A DNA stretch of 64,000 nucleotides. It comes from JAGPDB01 sp046331265. Its GTDB lineage: Bacteria > Actinomycetota > Acidimicrobiia > IMCC26256 > JAGPDB01. Both the position numbers and the translations under genes were made by a program. Within the stretch, counting starts at the first letter, position 1, and each line of letters opens with the position of its first letter. Positions 42,908-50,899 of this stretch are shown piece by piece. The DNA lies in assembly GCA_046331265.1 (NCBI GenBank), contig JAXLRE010000010.1, positions 3,682 to 67,681 on the forward strand, given 5' to 3'. The notes beneath the pieces are model-generated. The model did not search any database, was not told the DNA's origin, and saw nothing but the letters and a program-made list of their open reading frames with translations.

Positions 42908-42908
42908 C

Positions 42909-43865
42909 GTGCCACGAATAGAAGCTACGGCAAATATTGATTGTTCCATCGATAATGCATTCTCTTTGTCACAAACTTTTGGTTTAATTAGGCGCCAATG
43001 GGACCCTTTTGTAGTTGAAGAAAACCTCCTTTATGGTGCAACAAAACAAGGTAAAGATGTAGAAACATATTCGAGATCAAAATACGGAATAACAATGATC
43101 TCAAAATGTATATCTTTTAAACCGCCTTCTCATATCGGCATGAAAATGGTTAAAGGACCATGGTTTTTTTCGTCGTTCTCTGGTGGATGGAATTTTGTTA
43201 AAGAGTCTGAAGAAACAACCTCAGCAACGTGGCGCTATAACTTCACATGTAAACCCAAACTATTCAGATTCATCATGCACCCAATAGGTAAATTCATTCT
43301 GAAAAAAGACATAGAGGCTCGATTAAAAGCATTCACTTATGCCTGTGAAAACAAAGACCTTCTAAATGTTGTGACCATTGGAGATACTTCTATATCAATT
43401 GCTAAAGAACAAATTCTTGAAGACAAGCATGATGCCGGAAAGAAAGCATTGTCAAAAACTATCTTTAATTTAAGTCAGATTTCTTCTATATCACATGGCA
43501 AAAAAACTGCTTATGCGGCTTCTGCCGATAAGAACAGTGGCATATTAGGTTTAGGTATTGACTTTGAAGAAATACGCGATCTTAAACCAAGAGCAGCAAA
43601 ATTTTATTTAACATTGAATGAACTAGAGAAGTTAAATATTGATTCAGATGAAGATCGAATTAAATTGTGGACTATTAAAGAAGCGATATTTAAAGCTGCG
43701 CCAAATAATAACAATTTAGTTCTAAGAGACTTTGAAATTACGCAATTAAACAGTACGAGTGGGTTTGCTTCACAACGGAACAAGAACGATCACATCTTCG
43801 AGTTCGTATACCAAAAAGAAAATGACGGAATATTATCTATTGCTATATGCAAAAAATCTAATTAG
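42909..43865 (+). CDS. Fusion of SRPBCC domain with 4'-phosphopantetheinyl transferase
   Basis: A 318-aa protein from GTG 42909, two bases after the tRNA-Arg 3' end. Residues 1-147 resemble an SRPBCC/polyketide-cyclase fold (RIEATANIDCSIDNAFSL start, WDPFV, a C-terminal long helix DIEARLKAFTYACEN). Residues 180-318 resemble an Sfp/AcpS-type transferase: GLGIDFEEI with D218 and E220 for magnesium, and LWTIKEAIFKA (W254, K257, E258) for coenzyme A transfer. The enzyme would attach the phosphopantetheine arm to an acyl carrier protein. This domain pairing is unfamiliar to me. The frame also reads through the tRNA, but that part is not coding. It overlaps gabT by 8 bp, convergent. Confidence 0.75.
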   Translation: MPRIEATANIDCSIDNAFSLSQTFGLIRRQWDPFVVEENLLYGATKQGKDVETYSRSKYGITMISKCISFKPPSHIGMKMVKGPWFFSSFSGGWNFVKESEETTSATWRYNFTCKPKLFRFIMHPIGKFILKKDIEARLKAFTYACENKDLLNVVTIGDTSISIAKEQILEDKHDAGKKALSKTIFNLSQISSISHGKKTAYAASADKNSGILGLGIDFEEIRDLKPRAAKFYLTLNELEKLNIDSDEDRIKLWTIKEAIFKAAPNNNNLVLRDFEITQLNSTSGFASQRNKNDHIFEFVYQKENDGILSIAICKKSN

Positions 43866-45111
43866 CCTCTAAAGCTGCTCTAACTGCTTGTAGCGCAATA
43901 TCGATTTCTTCCTCTTTTACAATAAGGGGTGGCATAAAGCGAATTACGTTACCCCATGTACCAGCATTCATCATTAGAACTTTTGATGCTTCTCGAGAGT
44001 GTTTAATTACCTTCGAACAAATATCTGCATCCGGCGTCATATCTTTATTTAAAAATTCCATAGCTACCATTAATCCGAAACCACGAATATCTACATTTAG
44101 CGAATGGTCAGATGCGATCTTACTGAGACCATTTTTTAGTTGTTCTCCCCTATTATTTACGTTTTCAAAAAAACTAGGGTCTTTCATGAGTTCAATTGTT
44201 GCTAATGCAGCAGCACAACCTATCGGGTTACCTCCATAAGTCCCACCATGGCTACCAGTTGGCCATTTCGACATTAAATCTTTAGATGCTCCAATTGCCG
44301 AAAAAGGAAATCCGCTCGCAATACCTTTTGCCATAACAAGAATATCTGGTTCAATTCCATAATGATCTACAGCAAAAAATTTTCCCGTACGACCAAAGCC
44401 TGCCTGTACCTCATCTGCAATAAATAAAATTGAATTTTCTTTACATCGTTTATAAAGTCCCTCTATAAATCTTTTAGGAGCTGGAATATATCCACCTTCA
44501 CCCTGCTCCGGTTCAATAATTATTGCTGCAGTCTCACTAGGTGCAGTTTGTGAAGCTAAAACATAATCAAACTGGGCAAGAGCAGCATCGATAGATTGTT
44601 CTTGTGTCTCGCTATCGCCAAGTGGAGAAGGAAACGGCGAAATATAAATGCCAGAAGGCAAAGGAGAATGACCAGCTCGATACCCAGTTTTACTAGTAGT
44701 CATTGCCATTGCCATATGCGTACGGCCATGGAATGAGCCGTTGAATACAATAATGTTTGGCTTTCCAGTTACTTGTTTCGCAAGCTTTACAGCACCCTCA
44801 GTCGCTTCTGCTCCTGAGTTCGCATAATAAAAAGTATCAATATTTTTCGGTGTGATAGTTTCCAATGCGTCTGCCAATGGTTGCATCAGATTATGTGTAT
44901 AGCAATTAACTTGTGCATGTATAAACTGCGCGGATTGTTTTTGAATCGCTTCAACAATTTTTGGATGACAATGTCCAGTCGAAGTTACTGCTATACCTGA
45001 GGTGAAATCTAAATATTTATTTCCATCGGTTGTGTAAACCCAACAACCTTGACCCTTCTCAACTTGTAAATCTGTTACATGAAACCATACAGGCGCTAAA
45101 TTTCCAGTCAT
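43858..45111 (-). CDS. Class III aminotransferase, 4-aminobutyrate aminotransferase-like
   Basis: A 417-aa PLP enzyme of the ornithine/GABA/acetylornithine family. YYANSGAEATEGAVKLA is the phosphate-binding segment, FNGSFHGRTHMAMAMT the aromatic ring stack, FIADEVQAGFGRTGKFFA holds the PLP-pyridine Asp, and MAKGIASGFPFSA carries the Schiff-base Lys. GABA aminotransferase is the closest by feel, but beta-alanine or another omega-amine is possible. Its ATG lies six bases after TAGAAT (45123-45118), so it seems to have its own leaderless promoter downstream of a strong hairpin (45129-45177). Confidence 0.88.
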   Translation of the reverse strand: MTGNLAPVWFHVTDLQVEKGQGCWVYTTDGNKYLDFTSGIAVTSTGHCHPKIVEAIQKQSAQFIHAQVNCYTHNLMQPLADALETITPKNIDTFYYANSGAEATEGAVKLAKQVTGKPNIIVFNGSFHGRTHMAMAMTTSKTGYRAGHSPLPSGIYISPFPSPLGDSETQEQSIDAALAQFDYVLASQTAPSETAAIIIEPEQGEGGYIPAPKRFIEGLYKRCKENSILFIADEVQAGFGRTGKFFAVDHYGIEPDILVMAKGIASGFPFSAIGASKDLMSKWPTGSHGGTYGGNPIGCAAALATIELMKDPSFFENVNNRGEQLKNGLSKIASDHSLNVDIRGFGLMVAMEFLNKDMTPDADICSKVIKHSREASKVLMMNAGTWGNVIRFMPPLIVKEEEIDIALQAVRAALEAN

Positions 45112-45117
45112 AATTAA

Positions 45118-45123
45118 ATTCTA
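45118..45123 (-). promoter_or_regulatory. -10 element for the aminotransferase (leaderless)
   Basis: TAGAAT on the minus strand, then TTAATT, then ATG 45111. The expected -35 falls inside the hairpin arm at 45141-45146 (ACTTTC), so the hairpin sequence could double as an operator. Confidence 0.5.
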
Positions 45124-45128
45124 ATCCC

Positions 45129-45177
45129 GCGTTGGGTGCGGAAAGTATAAATAATTAGTACTTTCCACACCCAACGC
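45129..45177. repeat. 19-bp inverted repeat with one mismatch
   Basis: Arm 45129-45147 (GCGTTGGGTG-C-GGAAAGTA) pairs with 45159-45177 (TACTTTCC-A-CACCCAACGC), with one mismatch and an 11-bp loop. It lies between the Bax-inhibitor-like gene and the aminotransferase, both on the minus strand. No T-run follows. It may be a tract-less terminator for the upstream gene or a regulatory site for the downstream one. Confidence 0.8.
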
Positions 45178-45195
45178 AGAAAAAGAAGAGGAAGA

Positions 45196-45990
45196 CTAGT
45201 TGCGAGACTTAGCGAGTAATCGTAATACCTCTAGATAGATCCACACGATGGTAACGACTAAGCCGTATGCAGCTGCCCAGTTCATATATTTTGGTAATCC
45301 TTGTTGTACACCAGATTCAATGAAACTGAAATCAATTGCTAAGTTTGCAGCAGCTATACATATGACTACAGCTGAAAATATAATCCCAGCTATACCTGTG
45401 TCATTGATCAATGGAAGATTTACGTTAAAGATTGAGAACAGAAGGTTCGCCATATAAAAAACGAATATAGCCATGGTTGCACCAATCACTATTCGAGTAA
45501 AGCGTTGCGTTACCTTAATAATACGCATTGAATATAGTGAGTACATTACAAACACGATGGCACCAGTAGCTAATACTGCTTGAATAACAATTCCGTTGTA
45601 TGCATTTTCATATACACGAGATATCAAACCAATAGCTACACCTTCTATAGCTGCATAAATAGGAGCACTAACTCGCGCAATGTTTGGTTTAAAAGTCGTA
45701 AGTAGGCCTACTCCTAGAGCAGCAAATATAGAAACAAATAGTGCCATTCCCCAAGCACTTTCAGGTATGGATATCCACGCCCATGTTCCAGTCGCTACGA
45801 GTATCGCAAATAGCACTAGCGCTGCTCGTGCTGCTCCAGTGACAGACATGGAATCAGTGTTAGTAAAAACTGACGGTGGAGGTGATATTGGATTCCCTAA
45901 AGAATCAAATGAGCTTGGAGCTGCATATCCAGCTTTTAGATCATTCGGATCAATGTTGCTAAGTGTTTTTTCTAGAACTTTGTTTGCCAT
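45196..45990 (-). CDS. Bax inhibitor-1/YccA family membrane protein
   Basis: A 264-aa protein with a roughly 60-residue soluble N-terminus (Pro/Ser-rich, ending VTGAARAALVLF) and seven hydrophobic helices. YSLYSMRIIKVTQRFTRIVIGA and the final IDFSFIESGVQQGLPKYMNWAAAYGLVVTIVWIYLEVLRLLA are highly typical of actinobacterial Bax1-I proteins, including the F-x-x-I-E-x-G ending. Members act as pH-sensitive calcium leak channels in studied bacteria. AAAGGA lies before ATG. Single gene followed by a strong hairpin. Confidence 0.92.
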   Translation of the reverse strand: MANKVLEKTLSNIDPNDLKAGYAAPSSFDSLGNPISPPPSVFTNTDSMSVTGAARAALVLFAILVATGTWAWISIPESAWGMALFVSIFAALGVGLLTTFKPNIARVSAPIYAAIEGVAIGLISRVYENAYNGIVIQAVLATGAIVFVMYSLYSMRIIKVTQRFTRIVIGATMAIFVFYMANLLFSIFNVNLPLINDTGIAGIIFSAVVICIAAANLAIDFSFIESGVQQGLPKYMNWAAAYGLVVTIVWIYLEVLRLLAKSRN

Positions 45991-46040
45991 TTTTATCCTT
46001 TCAATGAAAAAAATCTAGGCATGCTTTATACAACACTAAT

Positions 46041-47483
46041 TCATTTTCTTACATTCCCATGAGCTTGAAGGATCTCTGTTACACAACCTGTTACTTTAAA
46101 TGCTGTTGGCAAATGTAAGAATTCATTAGGTCCATGGGCATTTGAACCTGGTCCTAATACCCCAGTTACCATAAATTGGGCATTTGGATACTTCTCCCCA
46201 AGCATCGACATAAAAGGTATGGTTCCGCCTTCACCCATAACTTGTGAATCATTTCTAAAAAATTTCTTCGATGTCTCGACACATATTCGCTTTAGCCACG
46301 CCTCTGGTTGAGGTGCTAAAAATCCTTTGGCCATTGAATCTACACTTACACTTATTTGTGCATTAAATGGACGATCACGATTTAATTCATTTACTAATGC
46401 CGCGCACGCAGTCTGCGGATCAACTTTAGGCGGCAACCTAAAAGATAGTCCTAAAGTTATTTCCGGCAATAAAACATTGCCTGCATTTTCGATATTTGGA
46501 AAACCATTAATACCTATAATTTCTAAAGCCGGTTTAAAAGTGTTAGCAATAATTTGTTCACCGATACTATTTGCTAATGGTTGCACTCCTGGTGCATAAC
46601 TAAAGTTAAAAGGATTTTCTTTTTCCAATAGATTTGCTGATTCAACATAGGAATCATGAATATAATCTGGTATCTCACAATAGAATTCAGGAATAATTAT
46701 TTCTCCGGATCCAGGCTTACAAATTCGATCGAGTAATTCTCTTGCTACATGAAATGCGCTAGGGACTATACCTCCAGCTCCTCCTGAATGTGTTCCCTTT
46801 TCTAACACTTTTATTGATAGATTTACTTGCAACAAACCACGTAAAGACTGAGTCATCCATAAATGGTCGTAATCTTGACACCCTGAATCCAAACAAATCA
46901 CTAAAGAAATATCATCAATCGTACTTGTATTGTTCTCAAGGTAATCAATGTGTTCTTGTAGATGAGGACTTCCGCTTTCTTCACTTGCTTCAATCAAAAT
47001 CAGTATTCTCGAATGTGGAATATTATTTTCAATTAAATAATTCGCAGATAGCACTGCCGTAAAAATTGCATAGCCATCGTCAGCAGATCCACGACCATAA
47101 ACCTTATCTCCAACATATGTAGCTTTAAATGGATCAATGTTTTCATCCCAACCTGTCATTGGTGGCTGTTTATCTAAGTGTCCATAAATTAAAACGCAAT
47201 CGTCGTTATCATAATTATTTTTAGGTATATCGATAACTATCAATGGTGTTAAGTTTTTTATTTCTTGAATATAAATATTTGTGCTGTCAGGCAAAATATT
47301 TTTAGCCCAGCCTGCAAATAAGTTAGCTACATCATCTATATAACCATTATTTTTCCAGTCTGAATCAAATGCTGGTGATAAGTTTTTAATCGATAGATAC
47401 TTTTCAAAAGTATCTTTGACTTTTGAGTTCCAATCAATTTCAATCTGATTAAGATTTGCAAATTCTTTACTAATGTTATTCAT
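46041..47483 (-). CDS. M20-family metallopeptidase (dipeptidase-like)
   Basis: About 480 aa from ATG 47483; the frame runs to 47615 but the extra residues come from a structured intergenic element and TAAATT lies seven bases before this ATG. Metal ligands: VLIYGHLDKQPPM (His, Asp), GRGSADDGYAIF (bridging Asp, following Asp) and EASEESGSPH (catalytic Glu-Glu). A lid/dimerisation domain occupies about 190-330, and a C-terminal GPGSNAHGPNE supplies the last His. The group includes dipeptidases and succinyl-diaminopimelate desuccinylase relatives; a peptide-recycling role is likely. Confidence 0.88.
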   Translation of the reverse strand: MNNISKEFANLNQIEIDWNSKVKDTFEKYLSIKNLSPAFDSDWKNNGYIDDVANLFAGWAKNILPDSTNIYIQEIKNLTPLIVIDIPKNNYDNDDCVLIYGHLDKQPPMTGWDENIDPFKATYVGDKVYGRGSADDGYAIFTAVLSANYLIENNIPHSRILILIEASEESGSPHLQEHIDYLENNTSTIDDISLVICLDSGCQDYDHLWMTQSLRGLLQVNLSIKVLEKGTHSGGAGGIVPSAFHVARELLDRICKPGSGEIIIPEFYCEIPDYIHDSYVESANLLEKENPFNFSYAPGVQPLANSIGEQIIANTFKPALEIIGINGFPNIENAGNVLLPEITLGLSFRLPPKVDPQTACAALVNELNRDRPFNAQISVSVDSMAKGFLAPQPEAWLKRICVETSKKFFRNDSQVMGEGGTIPFMSMLGEKYPNAQFMVTGVLGPGSNAHGPNEFLHLPTAFKVTGCVTEILQAHGNVRK

Positions 47484-47511
47484 GTGTGATAATTTATCTC
47501 TACACAAACAT

Positions 47512-47620
47512 AACGTGTGTGTTATTAAAGTGTTGCGGACGCAAAGTGTGGATTGTACGGTAGGGTGTCGTCCATGCGATGCGTGCGCAACACTTTTTCC
47601 ATGGGGGAACCACACACGTT
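47512..47620. repeat. Three-tier nested inverted repeat, candidate structured RNA
   Basis: Outer arms AACGTGTGTG (47512-47521) and CACACACGTT (47611-47620) are perfectly complementary. Middle arms AAAGTGTTGCG (47527-47537) and CGCAACACTTT (47586-47596) pair over 11 bp. Inner ACGCA (47539-47543) pairs with TGCGT (47580-47584). A run of T follows the right arm (to 47625), so the plus strand ends like an intrinsic terminator. The block is clearly more GC-rich than its surroundings and lies between divergent genes. A TTGCGG/TACGGT pair with a 17-bp spacer (47533-47561) could be a promoter within it. Confidence 0.6.
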
Positions 47621-48394
47621 TTTTTGTTTCCGAAAGAAGGAATCATTTCAGAAATAATTTTCGACGTTGCTTCTTTTAATATTCGCACTGGCCGTGCCCC
47701 TGATGGAATACATGCTTGGATAATTAGAAAATTTTCTACATTGGCCACAATTAAATTTCTAAACTGCAATATTGTTGCATTACAAGAAGCCCATAAATTT
47801 CAACTCAAATGGTTACTTAAAAAATTAGCTAAATATAGTTATGTAGGTAACGGTAGAGACGGTGGTTCTAAAGGAGAACATTGCCCCATTCTCTTCGATA
47901 ATGAAAAATTCAGAATTATTTCAAGTGAAACTAAATGGTATGGAGATACTCCTGATCAAGTCTCAAAGCTTACTGATGCCAGCTTTCCTCGAATATATAC
48001 AAAGTTAGTCGTCAATATATCTAATGACACAACAGTAGAAATATTCAATACTCATTTAGATGAAAAAAGTGAAGAACGAAGACTACGAAGCATTAAACAG
48101 CTCGCTCAAAATATAAACCCAGATATGCCAACGATAGTTTTAGGAGATTTCAACTCAACTCGTCTTAGAAATGTTTTAGATGAAATTACATCTTGTGGAC
48201 TGTCTTATGCACTTGATGAAAAATGTGGAGGTACAACAAATAGGTTTTCTAAAACAACAGCCGAAAATGCAATTGACCACATATTTGTTAGTAAACATTT
48301 TAAAGTTCTAGCTTCAAGCGTTGTGAGAAAAAAATTCTTCTTCCTTCTGCCCTCAGACCACTGGCCTATAATCGCTAAATTAAAATTAATTTAG
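47579..48394 (+). CDS. Endonuclease/exonuclease/phosphatase (EEP) family protein
   Basis: An EEP-fold metal-dependent phosphohydrolase or nuclease. VASFNIRTG is the first strand, IVALQEAH has the metal-binding Glu, FNTHLD the His/Asp, IVLGDFNSTRL the catalytic Asp-x-Asn, IDHIFVS and LPSDHWPII the closing Asp-His. The substrate (nucleic acid, sphingolipid or inositol phosphate) is not clear. The start is uncertain: ATG 47579 lies inside the hairpin block, TTG 47624 is next, and AAGAAGGA stands just before an ATT at 47645 that would give the family-typical N-terminus. Confidence 0.8.
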   Translation: MRAQHFFHGGTTHVFLFPKEGIISEIIFDVASFNIRTGRAPDGIHAWIIRKFSTLATIKFLNCNIVALQEAHKFQLKWLLKKLAKYSYVGNGRDGGSKGEHCPILFDNEKFRIISSETKWYGDTPDQVSKLTDASFPRIYTKLVVNISNDTTVEIFNTHLDEKSEERRLRSIKQLAQNINPDMPTIVLGDFNSTRLRNVLDEITSCGLSYALDEKCGGTTNRFSKTTAENAIDHIFVSKHFKVLASSVVRKKFFFLLPSDHWPIIAKLKLI

Positions 48395-48461
48395 TTGTAT
48401 TATTTATCACATCGAAACACAATTTAGCCTTCCACTCCAATATGACCTTGCAGCTGTATTT

Positions 48462-49166
48462 TTGTTTGCATTAACTGGATCGTTAATTGCTCTAAAACGA
48501 GGTTACGATCCTATTGGCGTATCAATAATCACAATAATTTCAGGAACAGGTGGAGGAATTATTCGTGATGCAGTTTTCTTAAACATCGAACCATCAGTCG
48601 TAAAAGACTGGAGATATTCAGCAGTGCTACTTGCTGCTATTGGATTTGTCCTGTTAGGAAGGTCAATACTCCAGACCAGACCTATCGCATTCATAATTAT
48701 GGCAACAGAAGCTCTAGGTATAGGGATCAACTCCGTTTACGGGTCTGGCCGTGCATTAGGTGCAAATACAAGTATTTATGCAGCAATCATTATCGGTTTA
48801 ATAAATGCAGTAGGCGGAAGAATAATGCGCGACACTGTCATGGGCAAAAAGCGTAAAAGTCTTGTTCCGTCAAGAATGTATGGCGTTGCTTCTTTTATCT
48901 CCATCGTGGTCTTCTTAACCATGTCTCAAGAATTTGAAATCTCTACAATCATATGTGCATGGACAGCAATATTTTGTGCTTTTGCTATAAGGATGGTTGC
49001 AATAAAGTTTGATATAAAAACAAAAGCGCTAGTTGATTATTACGATCCTAGTGCGGCGTTAATACATGTCGTTAGTGACCATGTAACACCACACTTGCCG
49101 ACACTAACTAGATGGAAATTAAATAAACGTAATCGCCGTTCAAATGAAGATAAGCCTCTTGAGTGA
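48462..49166 (+). CDS. UPF0126/TRIC-like membrane protein
   Basis: A membrane protein with six to seven helices in two UPF0126 repeats: GGGIIRDAVFLNIEPSVVKD and GGRIMRDTVMGKKRKSLVPS are the paired G-G-x-x-R-D motifs. Relatives are trimeric cation channels or glycine transporters. The given TTG start cuts helix 1 (LAAVFLFALTGSLIAL). In frame upstream the reading is open to about 48396 and includes TQFSLPLQYDLAAVFLF, but no ATG, GTG or TTG is available there. TATTAT (48398-48403) lies seven bases before an in-frame ATC at 48411. The tail meets a convergent gene with a 2-bp gap. Confidence 0.8.
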   Translation: MFALTGSLIALKRGYDPIGVSIITIISGTGGGIIRDAVFLNIEPSVVKDWRYSAVLLAAIGFVLLGRSILQTRPIAFIIMATEALGIGINSVYGSGRALGANTSIYAAIIIGLINAVGGRIMRDTVMGKKRKSLVPSRMYGVASFISIVVFLTMSQEFEISTIICAWTAIFCAFAIRMVAIKFDIKTKALVDYYDPSAALIHVVSDHVTPHLPTLTRWKLNKRNRRSNEDKPLE

Positions 49167-49168
49167 CT

Positions 49169-49456
49169 TTACCTGACAAGACTTGCAAATGCCCATAAAG
49201 AAACAATTAATCCAATAGCAATAAAAATTATTGATCTACCTAAAGGGGCAACAGCTAGTGTTGCATTTCCTTGTTTAATTTGGTTTTTAGCAAGAGCATT
49301 TGCAGTTTGTTTTGAAGTTCTTGAAGACTTTCGTAGCGAATCTTTTGCCATGACTTCGTCTTTTCGACGTTTTGCAATAGCAAAAATATTTCCAATTACC
49401 ATAGCTGCCCCTAAAGCAAGGACCAGCTCAAGTAAAGTCTGCGTATAAAAGTTCAA
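49169..49456 (-). CDS. Small two-helix membrane protein after rplI
   Basis: A 95-aa protein with hydrophobic helices at about 5-27 and 72-93 and a Lys/Arg/Ser-rich loop between. Function unknown. It starts 4 bp after the rplI stop and so is the last gene of the rpsF-ssb-rpsR-rplI transcript. An unrelated-looking gene in a ribosomal operon, probably read at a lower level. Confidence 0.6.
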   Translation of the reverse strand: MNFYTQTLLELVLALGAAMVIGNIFAIAKRRKDEVMAKDSLRKSSRTSKQTANALAKNQIKQGNATLAVAPLGRSIIFIAIGLIVSLWAFASLVR

Positions 49457-49460
49457 ACTT

Positions 49461-49916
49461 TTATTTCTTTTCTATAGCAACAATTTCAACTGGAACACTT
49501 GCACTAACTTCAGGGTGCAATTCAACATTAGCGCTGTAACTGCCAAGTGTTTTGATTTGCGAACTAAGGGTAATGTCTCTGCGGTCAATATCAATTGAAG
49601 TTGCTTTAGTAATTTCTTTCGCAACATCAGCAGGCGTTACAGAACCAAAAAGTTTGCCTTCTTCTCCAACATTTACAGAAATCGTAATTTTCGAAGCATT
49701 TAGAATATCTGCAGTCTCTTGTGCGCCAGCTTTTTCTTTTTCAAGTTTGATAGCTCTTGCTCTCTGCATTGACTTTGCTTGGTCAATCGCACCCTTACTA
49801 GCTAGTGTCGCAAAACCTTGTGGTATCAAATAGTTACGCGCGAAACCGTCTGCAACATCGACAATGTCTCCTGTGCGTCCACGACCCTTTACGTCTTTAC
49901 GAAGGATAACTTTCAT
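49461..49916 (-). CDS. rplI: Ribosomal protein bL9
   Basis: A 151-aa large-subunit protein. It opens MKVILRKDVKGRGRTGDIVDVADGFARNYLIPQGFA, the unmistakable bL9 N-domain, followed by the long connecting helix and the C-domain with GKLFGSVTPADVAKEI. It follows rpsR directly (stop TAA then ATG), with GAGGAGG as ribosome site. Confidence 0.98.
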   Translation of the reverse strand: MKVILRKDVKGRGRTGDIVDVADGFARNYLIPQGFATLASKGAIDQAKSMQRARAIKLEKEKAGAQETADILNASKITISVNVGEEGKLFGSVTPADVAKEITKATSIDIDRRDITLSSQIKTLGSYSANVELHPEVSASVPVEIVAIEKK

Positions 49917-50360
49917 TTATGCCTCCTCGTTAGCTACAACACTTTGCTCATCAAGCAATGCTTCTACTTCGTTGTCGATTGCATTATCAGCAACAGCTTC
50001 TACGCGTGCAACTTCTTTTTTAGCTCTTGGTGGTCGTGCATTTTCTGCCTCAGCCATTTCAAGAGTCGTTTCTTCATCACGACGTTTCTTTGTTTTGTTA
50101 GTTACTTGTCGCACATTGAACGGCAATAATGCCATTTCACGAGCAATACGGATTGCTTTCGCAATTTCACGTTGTTGCTTTTGTGAGTTACCAGTAACTT
50201 TGCGTTGACGAATCTTTGCTCGTTCGCTCATGAATTTGCGGAGCAAATTCACATCTTTATAATCAACATATGAAATGCCTTCATATGTGAGTATTGATGT
50301 TTTCTTTCTAAATTTTTTAGATTGATCTTCGACAACTGGTCGTTTTTTATTATTTCCCAT
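49917..50360 (-). CDS. rpsR: Ribosomal protein bS18 with a long acidic C-terminal extension
   Basis: A 147-aa small-subunit protein. Residues about 15-95 are canonical bS18 (YVDYKDVNLLRKFMSERAKIRQRKVTGNSQKQQREIAKAIRIAREMALLPF). The roughly 50 residues after residue 95 are extra: a Lys/Arg patch, then Glu/Ala/Val-rich text ending VVANEEA. Usual bS18 is 75-90 aa. The extension has normal codon use, no frameshift is evident, and it ends right at the rplI ribosome site. AAGGAG precedes ATG. Confidence 0.95.
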   Translation of the reverse strand: MGNNKKRPVVEDQSKKFRKKTSILTYEGISYVDYKDVNLLRKFMSERAKIRQRKVTGNSQKQQREIAKAIRIAREMALLPFNVRQVTNKTKKRRDEETTLEMAEAENARPPRAKKEVARVEAVADNAIDNEVEALLDEQSVVANEEA

Positions 50361-50377
50361 TTTTCTCCTTAAATTTC

Positions 50378-50833
50378 TTAGAACGGTTCGTCGCCGTATT
50401 CGTCATAATTTGGAACTGGTGCCATTTGTGATTCTTCTGCTGGAGCAGAGTTAAAGCCGCCTTGGCCTTCTTTTCTTTCGTTCCTGTGAATATCTACGCT
50501 CGCCCAACGTAAAGATGGACCTACTTCATCAGCGATTACTTCAACTACTGAACGCTTTTGTCCTTCTTTTGTTTCGTAACTACGCTGCTCCAAACGGCCA
50601 GTAACGATTACTCGTGAACCTTTTTGTAGAGATTGGCCAATGTTTTCTGCCATTTCTCTCCAAGCAACTACATCAAAAAAACTTACTGCTTCTTGCCATT
50701 CGCCGCCACGGTCTTGCCAACGACGGTTAACTGCAATACCGAAACGAGTATTTGCTTGACCTGTTGGAGTAAAACGCAATTCTGGTTCGCGTGTTACGTT
50801 GCCTACTAATGTGATTGTGTTTGAACTTGTCAT
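50378..50833 (-). CDS. ssb: Single-stranded DNA-binding protein
   Basis: A 151-aa SSB. The OB fold has NTITLVGNVTREPELRFTPTGQANTRFGIAVNRRW and the SSB-typical FFDVVAWREMAENIGQSLQKGSRVIVTGRLEQRSYE. The C-terminal tail is short and acidic-ended (DEYGDEPF), the tip that recruits repair and replication proteins. Between rpsF and rpsR, the conserved order. Confidence 0.98.
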   Translation of the reverse strand: MTSSNTITLVGNVTREPELRFTPTGQANTRFGIAVNRRWQDRGGEWQEAVSFFDVVAWREMAENIGQSLQKGSRVIVTGRLEQRSYETKEGQKRSVVEVIADEVGPSLRWASVDIHRNERKEGQGGFNSAPAEESQMAPVPNYDEYGDEPF

Positions 50834-50899
50834 GTTATGCCTTTCGCTTTATTTGCCGTACTTCTTTCTAGCAAAGGGGTACGACAATAAAAATTGGTT

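Noticed and set aside
42849..42908. N-terminal extension of the PPTase fusion through the tRNA
   Set aside because: The bases form a complete tRNA-Arg cloverleaf; coding starts after it at GTG 42909.
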